DNA of 12,200 nt. Source: DATCJU01 sp036562635. Its GTDB lineage: Bacteria; Actinomycetota; Actinomycetes; Mycobacteriales; Pseudonocardiaceae. The stretch covers positions 1 through 12,200 of the forward strand of contig DATCJU010000027.1 in NCBI GenBank assembly GCA_036562635.1, read 5' to 3'. This document shows positions 1 to 5,949 of this stretch, piece after piece (within the stretch, counting starts at the first letter, position 1; each line of letters begins with the position of its first letter). The notes beneath the pieces are model-generated. The model searched no databases and was not told where the DNA came from. It saw nothing but the letters and a program-made list of their open reading frames with translations. The translations under genes and the position numbers were made by a program.

Positions 1-1
1 C

Positions 2-352
2 CGACCGCAGTCCTGGAACATCACCTGGCCCGAGGTGGCCCACGTCAGTGTCTTCCACATCTCTTCGAAGAACAGCCTCACCGGGAAGCACGTGCTCGTC
101 GTCAAGCCACGCCGGAGCACCCCCTGGTTCTCCACCAAGACCCCCACCGACCCCGTCAGCTACCAGTTCCTGTTCTATGACGTGGCTCTGCACCGGCACT
201 TCTGGGACCGGGGCTACCTGGCGGTACTGCACCTGGACAACGTGGACGCCCACCCGGAGGTGCTGCGCGAGGCCGTCGAGACCTTCGGCGGACCCGACCG
301 CTACCGCACCGAGGCGGAACTGTGCGCCCAGGACCCGGGACTGAAACCGTGA
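2..352 (+). CDS. 3' end of an unidentified protein (5' end outside window)
   Basis: The frame is open from the first bases of the window to TGA at 350-352, giving about 116 residues. The only internal start (GTG at 35) has no good Shine-Dalgarno and sits inside what reads as ordinary protein (SWNITWPEVAHVSV), so the true start is probably upstream of the window. The visible part is soluble and mixed alpha/beta in character, with an aromatic-rich centre (YQFLFYDVALHRHFWDRGY) and a charged C-terminal helix. I do not recognise the family. The N-terminal strand pattern could belong to a PH-like domain, but that is only a guess. Codon third positions are strongly G/C, as expected for a real gene here. 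It is followed by a short palindrome (356-368) and then by the leaderless promoter of the first DedA gene. Confidence 0.6.
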   Translation, partial: RPQSWNITWPEVAHVSVFHISSKNSLTGKHVLVVKPRRSTPWFSTKTPTDPVSYQFLFYDVALHRHFWDRGYLAVLHLDNVDAHPEVLREAVETFGGPDRYRTEAELCAQDPGLKP

Positions 353-439
353 CCGCACACCCGGTGTGACCGGGACGCCGAGCACGACCGGTTCGGGTGG
401 GACCGGGCCACGCGGCCGGTGGAAACCGCGGGAGCGGCC

Positions 440-453
440 TACCCTCGGGCGAC
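440..453 (+). promoter_or_regulatory. -10 box of a leaderless promoter, first DedA gene
   Basis: TACCCT (440-445) fits the actinobacterial TAnnnT -10 element. It ends 8 nt before GTG 454, so transcription would start at or next to the start codon. There is no Shine-Dalgarno before 454. The same GCCTACCCTC string precedes the tandem paralogue at the same position relative to its start. No convincing -35 is visible. Confidence 0.5.
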
Positions 454-1098
454 GTGGGCGCCGTGCCGCTGGCCTGGGACCCGCTTCGCGACGCCGGGCC
501 GGAGCTGGTCTGGCCGGTCGTGCTCGTCATCGTGTTCCTGGAGTGCGGCTTCCTGTTCGGGCTGGTGCTGCCGGGCGAGTCGCTGCTGATCACCGCCGGG
601 GTGGTGCTCGCCCAGCACGAGCACGAGGTCAGCGCCTGGTTGCTGGGGTTCGCCGCCGGTGGGGCGGCGGTGCTCGGCAACCACGTGGGCTACCTGTTCG
701 GGGCGAGAACCCTCACCGTACTGGCCGCCCGGCGGAACGGTCGGCTGATCAACCAGCAGAACCTGGACCACGCTCAGGCGTTCCTGGACCGCTGGGGTTT
801 CTGGGCGGTGACCAGTGCCCGGTGGCTGCCCTGGATCCGCACCCTGATTCCCCCGCTGGCCGGGGCCGCCCGCATGAACCAGCGGAAGTACCTGACGGCC
901 AGTGCGCTCGGGGCGATGGTCTGGGCCCCGGTCATGGTGCTCACGGGCTACTACGCGTCGGACTTCCTGGACCGCAACCCATGGATACGGACCACGGTCC
1001 TGGTGGTGTTCGGGGTGGCCATGCTGGTCGGGACCGCGGTCGGCCTGTGGCGGTACCGGCAGGAGATGCACCGTCCGGCCGACGAGCCGGGAACATGA
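454..1098 (+). CDS. DedA family (SNARE-associated/VTT) membrane protein, copy 1
   Basis: A 214-residue integral membrane protein of the DedA/VTT family (Pfam PF09335). Members are linked to proton-dependent transport or lipid flipping in the cytoplasmic membrane. Diagnostic motifs are present: VLPGESLLITAG near the N-terminus with the acidic residue after Pro-Gly, GNHVGYLFG, and the re-entrant region ARWLPWIRTLIPPLAGAARM with both conserved arginines. At least four hydrophobic segments are visible, the last ending in WRYRQEM at the cytoplasmic face. GTG 454 is chosen because TACCCT lies 8 nt upstream and the start then lines up with the tandem paralogue; GTG 397 and GTG 463 are in-frame alternatives. 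It aligns without gaps over almost its whole length to the next gene and is more than half identical. The physiological substrate is unknown. Confidence 0.88.
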   Translation: MGAVPLAWDPLRDAGPELVWPVVLVIVFLECGFLFGLVLPGESLLITAGVVLAQHEHEVSAWLLGFAAGGAAVLGNHVGYLFGARTLTVLAARRNGRLINQQNLDHAQAFLDRWGFWAVTSARWLPWIRTLIPPLAGAARMNQRKYLTASALGAMVWAPVMVLTGYYASDFLDRNPWIRTTVLVVFGVAMLVGTAVGLWRYRQEMHRPADEPGT

Positions 1099-1114
1099 CG
1101 GAGGGTGAGGGAAG

Positions 1115-1163
1115 GGCCACCGAAACGGTCCCGAGACACCTGGTTGACCGGCCACGAAACGGT
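1115..1163. repeat. Short direct repeat between the two DedA genes
   Basis: GGCCACCGAAACGGT (1115-1129) recurs as GGCCACGAAACGGT (1150-1163), differing by one inserted C. The start-to-start distance is 35 bp. Both copies lie in the 128-bp gap upstream of the second DedA promoter. They may be a protein-binding pair or a remnant of the gene duplication. Confidence 0.4.
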
Positions 1164-1213
1164 GATTTCGGACAACCGTGACGAACTCCCTGCCGGGCGG
1201 CTCCCCACCGGCC

Positions 1214-1226
1214 TACCCTCCACCCC
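1214..1226 (+). promoter_or_regulatory. -10 box of a leaderless promoter, second DedA gene
   Basis: TACCCT (1214-1219) ends 7 nt before GTG 1227, the usual distance from a -10 box to the transcription start. The mRNA would therefore begin at the start codon. No Shine-Dalgarno is present. The element is identical to that of the preceding paralogue. Confidence 0.5.
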
Positions 1227-1889
1227 GTGACCCTTGCGAGCGACACCACACTGGCATGGAGCCCGCTGGACGGCGCCGGGCCCGGCGCCGTCTGGCTGAT
1301 CGTGCTGGTCTTCGTGTTCGTCGAGTGCGCCTTCCTGATCGGGTTGTTCCTCCCCGGCGACTCCCTGCTGTTCGCCGCCGGGGTGGTACTCGCCCAGCAC
1401 GGACACGAGACGAGCGTGTGGCTGCTGTCGCTGGCCGTGTGCGTGGTGTCGGTCGTCGGCAACCAGGTCGGCTACCAGCTCGGCGAACGCACCAGCGCCC
1501 TGCTGGTCGCACGCCAGAACGCGCGGGTGCTCAACCACCAGAACCTGGAACGTGCGAAGGCGTTCGTCGACCGCTGGGGTTTCTGGGCGGTGTTCTTCGC
1601 CCGCTGGCTGCCCTGGGTCCGCACCCTGGCTCCGGCGCTGGCCGGCGCCACCCGCATGGATCGGCGGAGGTTCCTGGTCGCCAACGTGGCCGGCACCGTG
1701 ATCTGGGCGCCGGTCCTGCTGCTCCTGGGCTTCTACGCCGCCGACCTGCTGGGCCAGCACCCCTGGCTGCAGACGGTGGCGGTGGTGGCGTTCGCCGTGA
1801 TCGTGGTGGTCGGCACCGGCCTGGGCGTGTGGCGGTACCGCCAGGACACCCGTCGACCGGTGGACGCGTCCGAGTCCCCCGGTCGCTGA
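1227..1889 (+). CDS. DedA family (SNARE-associated/VTT) membrane protein, copy 2
   Basis: A 220-residue paralogue of the preceding gene, with the same ungapped layout. Motifs are FLPGDSLLFAAG (Asp where copy 1 has Glu), GNQVGYQLG, and FARWLPWVRTLAPALAGATRM with both arginines of the DedA signature. It has an N-terminal hydrophobic helix, a re-entrant segment and C-terminal helices, ending in a hydrophilic tail after WRYRQDTRR. GTG 1227 is preferred because TACCCT sits 7 nt upstream and no ribosome binding site exists; this implies a leaderless transcript separate from copy 1. It converges on frcK with only 27 bp between stops and no clear terminator. Family membership is secure; what it transports or flips is not known. 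Having two divergent copies may allow paralogues to associate, but that is inference. Confidence 0.9.
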   Translation: MTLASDTTLAWSPLDGAGPGAVWLIVLVFVFVECAFLIGLFLPGDSLLFAAGVVLAQHGHETSVWLLSLAVCVVSVVGNQVGYQLGERTSALLVARQNARVLNHQNLERAKAFVDRWGFWAVFFARWLPWVRTLAPALAGATRMDRRRFLVANVAGTVIWAPVLLLLGFYAADLLGQHPWLQTVAVVAFAVIVVVGTGLGVWRYRQDTRRPVDASESPGR

Positions 1890-1916
1890 CCCCGTCGGCC
1901 CAGGCCGGCCCGGTCC

Positions 1917-2597
1917 TCACCAGCAGCGCAGCACCAGGTCGGCCCGACCGCTCGTCCGGGCCACCCGCTCGGCGTTGGCCTGGTCCGACCCCAGTGCCCG
2001 GGCCCGCGCCTCCTCGGGGCTGCGCCCGTAACGCTGGTGCCGGTCCACCAGCCGCTGCAGCCGCAGTTCCTCGTCGGGTGCCAGGAACCACACCTCGTCC
2101 AACACCGACCGCACCTGGTCCCACGGCGGCTCGTCCAGCAGCAGGTAGTTGCCCTCGGTGATCACCAGGGGCACCGACGGCGGCACGGGAACCGCACAGG
2201 CCACCGGTTCCTCGATCTCCCGGCGGAACTCGGGGGCGTACACCGTGACCGCACCCGGGGTCTCCGCGCCGTTGGCCCGCAACCGACGCAGCAGGTCCAG
2301 GTAGCCGTGCGCGTCGAAGGTGTCCGGGGCGCCCTTGCGCTCGGCCCGCCCCAGCCGTTCCAGCTCCCGCTGGGCCAGATGGAACCCGTCCATGCCGACC
2401 AGCACGGCCCGGTCCCCCAGAGCCTCCACCAACCGTTCGGCCAGGGTCGACTTGCCCGCTCCCGGCGCCCCGGTCAGGCCCAGCAGTCGGCGCCGCCCGG
2501 TCTCGGCCAGCCGCGCCGCCCGCGCCACCAGTGCGTCGAACTCGATCTTCTCCGGTTCTCGGGCGAGCACGTCCCCCGGCTCCGTCCCGGCACTCAT
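1917..2597 (-). CDS. frcK: FrcK-like P-loop kinase (nucleoside/phosphoribulokinase-type fold)
   Basis: A 226-residue soluble kinase of the uridine kinase/phosphoribulokinase-like P-loop group. Walker A is GAPGAGKS (residues 43-50). The MDGFH motif (69-73), KGAPDTFD (about 88-95) and VITEGNYLLLD (about 145-155) are hallmarks of this nucleoside/nucleotide kinase family. In Sinorhizobium meliloti a kinase of this type (FrcK) is encoded with the fructose transporter FrcBCA; the context here is the same, so the symbol is given by homology plus location. Its substrate is not established by sequence and could be a sugar, a nucleoside or something else. ATG 2597 has AGGAGG (2603-2608) with a 5-nt spacer. 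It lies 212 bp downstream of the PfkB gene, in a gap that contains no TA dinucleotide and therefore no recognisable -10 box, so it is probably read from the operon promoter. Its leader copies that of frcB. Confidence 0.82.
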   Translation of the reverse strand: MSAGTEPGDVLAREPEKIEFDALVARAARLAETGRRRLLGLTGAPGAGKSTLAERLVEALGDRAVLVGMDGFHLAQRELERLGRAERKGAPDTFDAHGYLDLLRRLRANGAETPGAVTVYAPEFRREIEEPVACAVPVPPSVPLVITEGNYLLLDEPPWDQVRSVLDEVWFLAPDEELRLQRLVDRHQRYGRSPEEARARALGSDQANAERVARTSGRADLVLRCW

Positions 2598-2602
2598 CCA
2601 CC

Positions 2603-2671
2603 CCTCCTGTGTTCCTGCGGGACATCCGCACCCGATGGGCCGACGCGAGCCGGGGCGTCACGCGCCCCGGC
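2603..2671 (-). promoter_or_regulatory. Structured leader of frcK (large hairpin, mini-hairpin, SD)
   Basis: Read on the minus strand, the order is as follows. A perfect 9-bp stem GCCGGGGCG/CGCCCCGGC has a 5-nt loop (2649-2671). Next comes a linker beginning TCGCG. The 15-nt mini-hairpin TGCGGATGTCCCGCA (2616-2630) has a 5-bp stem and 5-nt loop. Seven nt later comes AGGAGG (2603-2608), 5 nt before the ATG. From 2603 to 2650 it is nearly identical to the frcB leader and related to the frcC leader. The large stem could also act as a factor-independent 3' end for the PfkB gene, but no T-run follows. Confidence 0.6.
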
Positions 2672-2714
2672 GTCATGGGTCGCCGGTGCCGTGGCCGTGT
2701 GGGTTCCCGCCGTT

Positions 2715-2733
2715 CCGCGGTGGTCGTCCGCGG
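2715..2733. other. Inverted repeat in the pfkB-frcK gap
   Basis: CCGCGG (2715-2720) repeats after 7 nt (2728-2733), a 6-bp self-complementary stem. It lies in the 2598-2809 gap, which otherwise holds the frcK leader and no gene or promoter that I can see. Confidence 0.3.
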
Positions 2734-2809
2734 TCGATCACTTCCTCACACCGGGCCGCCCACGGGCACCGGTCGCGCCCGCGTCACGCGTGCCCGGTCG
2801 AACGCCCGG

Positions 2810-3700
2810 TCACGTGCACAGCGCGGCACGCGCGGGCTCCACCCACGTCCGGGGGCCGGCGTAGCTCACCCGGATTCCGGCCAGCCGGTTCGCCTCGGCG
2901 ACCAGCTCCGGCAGCTCGGTGGCCCGGGGCACCCGGCGCAGCCGGGCCACCCCGAAGGCCAGCCCGCCGTGCCAGACGTCCCCCGCGCCCACGGTGTCCT
3001 GCACCGGCACGGCCGGCGGCGGCACCGCCCCGCGCAGGCCGTCCGCGGACCAGAGCACCGGTTCCGGTCCGTTCGTCCGGGTCACCACGGGCACCCCGCG
3101 CCGGTGCAGGCCGGCGAACACGTCGTCGTCGTCCGGCACCGTGAACACGCCCGAGCACGCGCAGACGTCGACCAGGGGCAGCAGTTCGTCCAACACCGGC
3201 TTCCAGCTCCCGGCGTCCAGCACCACCGGCACCCCCGCCCGCCGGGCGGCCCGCGCGGCGGACATGGTGGGGGCCGGGTGGTGGCCGTCCAGCAGCACCG
3301 CACCCGCGTCGTCGACCAGGTCGGCGAGCAGGTCGGGGGCGGGCGGGGCGACGATGTCGGCCGCGCTGCGGGAGACCACGCTGCGTTCGCCGTCGTGTTC
3401 CCGGACCAGCACCGCGCTCACCGGGGGCGGTTCCACACGGGTGGGGGTCAGGTCCACCACCCGCACCCCGCAGGCGTGCAGGTCGGCGCGGGCCAGTTCG
3501 GCCAGGGGATGGGTGCCCAGCGAGGTGACCAGGGTGGGCCGTCCACCGAGGGTGGCCACCGCGACCGCGGCGTTGGCCGCCGGACCGCCCGCGGCGAGGT
3601 CCACCGCCCTGGCCTGCACCTTCTCTCCGGGACCGGGGATCTCGTCCACTCGTTGGACGACGTCGACCGTGCACAGACCGACCAGCAGGACGTGGGTCAC
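2810..3700 (-). CDS. PfkB family (ribokinase-like) sugar kinase
   Basis: A 296-residue ribokinase-fold kinase, a normal length for the family. The N-terminal GG motif sits in AAGGPAANAAVAVATLGG (about 36-53). The C-terminal signature DTVGAGDVWHGGLAFGV (235-251) carries the catalytic Asp241 and the anion-hole glycines; Trp replaces the usual Phe after GAGDx. By family it transfers the ATP gamma-phosphate to a hydroxymethyl group of a sugar. In this operon the imported sugar, probably fructose or another ketohexose, is the likely substrate. The N-terminal pattern also recalls ketohexokinase and sulfofructose kinase, so the exact substrate is open. GTG 3700 is chosen over GTG 3703 because AGGGGG then has a 6-nt spacer. 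It lies between frcA and frcK, where rhizobial frc operons have no gene. Confidence 0.85.
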   Translation of the reverse strand: MTHVLLVGLCTVDVVQRVDEIPGPGEKVQARAVDLAAGGPAANAAVAVATLGGRPTLVTSLGTHPLAELARADLHACGVRVVDLTPTRVEPPPVSAVLVREHDGERSVVSRSAADIVAPPAPDLLADLVDDAGAVLLDGHHPAPTMSAARAARRAGVPVVLDAGSWKPVLDELLPLVDVCACSGVFTVPDDDDVFAGLHRRGVPVVTRTNGPEPVLWSADGLRGAVPPPAVPVQDTVGAGDVWHGGLAFGVARLRRVPRATELPELVAEANRLAGIRVSYAGPRTWVEPARAALCT

Positions 3701-3740
3701 CACTCGCCCCCTGTGCACCTCGGCCCGGCAACCGGTTCCC

Positions 3741-3765
3741 GCCCGGACCCCTGTACGGTCCGGGC
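3741..3765 (-). other. Perfect hairpin in the frcA-pfkB gap
   Basis: GCCCGGACC (3741-3749) and GGTCCGGGC (3757-3765) form a 9-bp stem with a 7-nt loop, about 40 nt upstream of the pfkB start. No T-run follows on the minus strand, so it is more likely an mRNA stability or processing structure than a classical terminator. The 3701-3896 gap also holds a 6-bp stem CCACGG/CCGTGG (3867-3889) 7 nt after the frcA stop. I see no gene in the gap. Confidence 0.45.
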
Positions 3766-3896
3766 CGACCGGGCACGACCGGCCCACGCGAACCGGACGA
3801 CACCAGTGTCCCGCATCCGGCCCGCCGCGTCCTGCCCGGCACCCGACCCCGGTCGACCCGCGGGTGCCACGGCCCGGATCGTCCCGTGGTCCCGGC

Positions 3897-4805
3897 TCAC
3901 GCGGCCTCCTCCAGCTCGCCGTCCTCGCGCATGCGCAGCGCCCCGGTGATCAGCCCGACCACCTCGTTCATGGTGCGTTCCCGCGGGGAGACCACGGCCA
4001 CCCGCCGGCCCAGGCGGTGCACGTGGATGCGGTCGGCGATGTCGAACACCTGCGGCATGTTGTGGCTGATCAGCACCACCGGCAGACCGCGGTCCCTGAG
4101 CCGGCGGATCAGGTCGAGCACCTTGGCCGACTCGGCCACGCCGAGCGCGGCGGTGGGCTCGTCCATGATGACGACCCTGGTGCCGAAGGCGGCGGCACGT
4201 GCCACGGCCACGCCCTGCCGCTGGCCGCCGGAGAGGGTCTCCACCGGCTGGTTCATCGACTTGATGTTGATGCCCAGGTCCTTGAGCACCCGCTCGGCCT
4301 CGGCCCGCATCCCGGCGGTGTCCAGCATGCGGAAGACCTTGCCGAGCAGACCGGGGCGGCGGCGCTCCCGCCCCAGGAACAGGTTGCTCGCCACGTCCTG
4401 GGCGGTGGCCAGCGCCAGGTCCTGGTACACGGTCTCGATGCCGTACCGGCGGGCGTCGAGCGGGCCGTGGAAACGCACCGGCTCCCCGTCCACCCGGATC
4501 TCGCCCGCGTCGGGGATCAGGGCCCCGGACAGCGCCTTGATCAGGCTGGACTTGCCGGCACCGTTGTCCCCGACCACGGCGAGGATCTCGCCGGGCAGCA
4601 GGTCGAAGTCGGCCCCGTCGATGGCGGTGACCCGGCCGAACCGCTTGACCAGGCCGCGGGCCTGGAGCACCGGGCGCACCTGCTCCCCGCTGCCGCCCGC
4701 CGACCGGGCCGTCGAACCCGGGGCGTCGCCCGCGGGTCCGCTCGTCGCGGTCGCCCCGGCACCGGGCCGTTCCTCCTGGGTGGGAGAAGGACGAGCGTCG
4801 GTCAT
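3897..4805 (-). CDS. frcA: FrcA-like sugar ABC transporter ATPase
   Basis: A 302-residue single-domain ABC ATPase that would power sugar import on the cytoplasmic face. Walker A is GDNGAGKSS (79-87), Q-loop Gln128, signature LSGGQRQ (191-197), Walker B VVIMDEP (211-217) and H-loop His248 in LISHNMPQVF. The segments ETVYQDLALA, NQPVETLSGGQRQ and DRIHVHRLGRR match what I recall of S. meliloti FrcA, which like this protein has one nucleotide-binding domain rather than the two of RbsA or XylG. The start ATG 4805 overlaps the frcC stop by 4 nt (ATGA), indicating coupled translation. Odd point: about 45 residues rich in Ala, Gly, Pro and Ser precede the first conserved block (VLQARGLVKRFG). GTG at residue 43 would give a family-length protein, but the ATGA overlap favours the long form. 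Confidence 0.93.
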   Translation of the reverse strand: MTDARPSPTQEERPGAGATATSGPAGDAPGSTARSAGGSGEQVRPVLQARGLVKRFGRVTAIDGADFDLLPGEILAVVGDNGAGKSSLIKALSGALIPDAGEIRVDGEPVRFHGPLDARRYGIETVYQDLALATAQDVASNLFLGRERRRPGLLGKVFRMLDTAGMRAEAERVLKDLGINIKSMNQPVETLSGGQRQGVAVARAAAFGTRVVIMDEPTAALGVAESAKVLDLIRRLRDRGLPVVLISHNMPQVFDIADRIHVHRLGRRVAVVSPRERTMNEVVGLITGALRMREDGELEEAA

Positions 4806-5782
4806 GGCTGCCTCCGTCGCGAGAACCGGTCCACGGCCACCGCGGCGATCACCAGCACACCGGTGGCGACGTCCTGGTAGAGGTTGTCGATGCCGGCCTG
4901 GGTGAGCCCGGACCGCAGTACGGCCACGATCAGCGCGCCGACCAGGGTGCCGAGTACGCTGCCCCGACCGCCGAACAGACTCGTCCCGCCCAGCACGACC
5001 GCGGTGATCGAGTCCAGGTTGCCGGTCTGGAAGGCGTTCGGGTCGGCGTTGGGGACCCGGCCCAGGGCCTGCCACGCGGCGATGCCGTAGATCAGGCCGG
5101 CCACGATGTACACCGACAGCAGGGTGCGCCGGACGTGGATGCCGGACAAGCGGGCGGCCTCGGGGTCGTTGCCCACCGCGTAGACGTGCCGACCCCACGC
5201 GGTGCGGGTCAGCGAGTACCACAGCAGCAGGTACATCCCGAGCGCCAGGCCCATGCCCACCGTCACCTCGACGTACCCGAACAGGTACTGGCGGGTGCCG
5301 AGGAGGGTGAGCAGGTCGTCGGTGACCGGGTAGCTCTGTCCCTCGGCGTAGAGCCGGCTGCTCGCGGTGACGATGGTCAGCATGCCGAGGGTGACGATGA
5401 ACGGCGGCAGGCGCAGACCGGTGACCACGCTGCCGGTGATCGCCCCGACGGCCATGGGGACGACCAGGCCGACCAGCAGCGCCAGGGGGGCCGGGGCCCC
5501 GCCGGTCACGAGTTTGGCCATCAGCAGCGTGCCGAGCACGCAGGCCGCCGCGTTGGCCAGGTCGATGCCGCCGGTGAGGATGATCAGGGTCTGGCCGAGG
5601 GCCAGGGTGCCGACGACCAGGGACTGTTGGACGACGAGGGACAGGTTGTCGCCGTCCAGGAACGTGTCGGTGGTGACCGAGAACAGCAGCACCGCGACGA
5701 CCAGGGCGATGGTCGGGCCGACGGCGGGGGTGCGCAGGACAAACTCGGTCAGGCTGGTCCGGCGCAGTGCGCTTGTGGTCAC
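4802..5782 (-). CDS. frcC: FrcC-like sugar ABC transporter permease
   Basis: A 326-residue polytopic membrane protein of the branched-chain amino acid/ribose permease family (BPD_transp_2), with roughly eight to ten hydrophobic segments. Conserved landmarks are QTLIILTGGIDLA (about 64-76), the cytoplasmic loop AVGNDPEAARLSGI (202-215) and the ATPase-contact region LGGTSLFGGRGSVLGTLVGA (264-283). It would form the sugar channel with FrcA; the adjacent FrcB-like binding protein indicates fructose-type substrates. GTG 5782 has AGGAGG (5788-5793) with a 5-nt spacer. The stop TGA overlaps the frcA start (ATGA). The 167-bp gap from frcB contains strong hairpins and no TA dinucleotide, so frcC is almost certainly cotranscribed with frcB but modulated by RNA structure. 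Confidence 0.93.
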   Translation of the reverse strand: MTTSALRRTSLTEFVLRTPAVGPTIALVVAVLLFSVTTDTFLDGDNLSLVVQQSLVVGTLALGQTLIILTGGIDLANAAACVLGTLLMAKLVTGGAPAPLALLVGLVVPMAVGAITGSVVTGLRLPPFIVTLGMLTIVTASSRLYAEGQSYPVTDDLLTLLGTRQYLFGYVEVTVGMGLALGMYLLLWYSLTRTAWGRHVYAVGNDPEAARLSGIHVRRTLLSVYIVAGLIYGIAAWQALGRVPNADPNAFQTGNLDSITAVVLGGTSLFGGRGSVLGTLVGALIVAVLRSGLTQAGIDNLYQDVATGVLVIAAVAVDRFSRRRQP

Positions 5783-5787
5783 AGTGT

Positions 5788-5855
5788 CCTCCTGTGATCT
5801 CGCGGGACGGCCGCGTCCGGTGCGTGCGCCACGGCCTCACCTCCCTGGCGCACGC
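5788..5855 (-). promoter_or_regulatory. Structured leader of frcC (large hairpin, mini-hairpin, SD)
   Basis: On the minus strand, a perfect 10-bp stem GCGTGCGCCA/TGGCGCACGC with a 14-nt loop (5822-5855) is followed 6 nt later by the 15-nt mini-hairpin CGCGGCCGTCCCGCG (5801-5815). Seven nt after that comes AGGAGG (5788-5793), 5 nt before GTG. The mini-hairpin has the same 5-bp stem and 5-nt loop as in the frcK and frcB leaders, with its outer U-A pair replaced by C-G. GTCCCGC and CACAGGAGG are shared word for word with the frcK leader. Confidence 0.55.
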
Positions 5856-5891
5856 GGTTCCCGGACGTGTCGGGGAGCTCCCGCACCGGGT

Positions 5892-5931
5892 CGGCTGCCG
5901 CGGGCCGTGCCTGCGCGACCCGCGGCAGCCG
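5892..5931 (-). other. Strong hairpin just after the frcB stop
   Basis: CGGCTGCCGCGGG (5892-5904) and CCCGCGGCAGCCG (5919-5931) form a perfect 13-bp stem with a 14-nt loop, starting 18 nt after the frcB stop. No T-run follows. In binding-protein-dependent transporters a stem at this position commonly protects the binding-protein mRNA or partly terminates, so that binding protein exceeds permease. That role is inferred here. Confidence 0.6.
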
Positions 5932-5949
5932 GCTGGTGGAAGGGGGCGG

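Noticed and set aside
366..1181. 271-codon plus-strand frame overlapping the first DedA gene
   Set aside because: It is Arg/Gly/Pro-rich out-of-frame translation. The DedA frame has membrane helices and family motifs.
3867..3889. CCACGG/CCGTGG stem after frcA as a terminator
   Set aside because: Only 6 bp with a large loop and no T-run; the operon appears to continue into pfkB. Mentioned under the gap but not called.
2531..3949. Long plus-strand open frames opposite the frc operon
   Set aside because: They are antisense shadows produced by GC-rich codons. The minus strand carries full kinase and transporter motifs.
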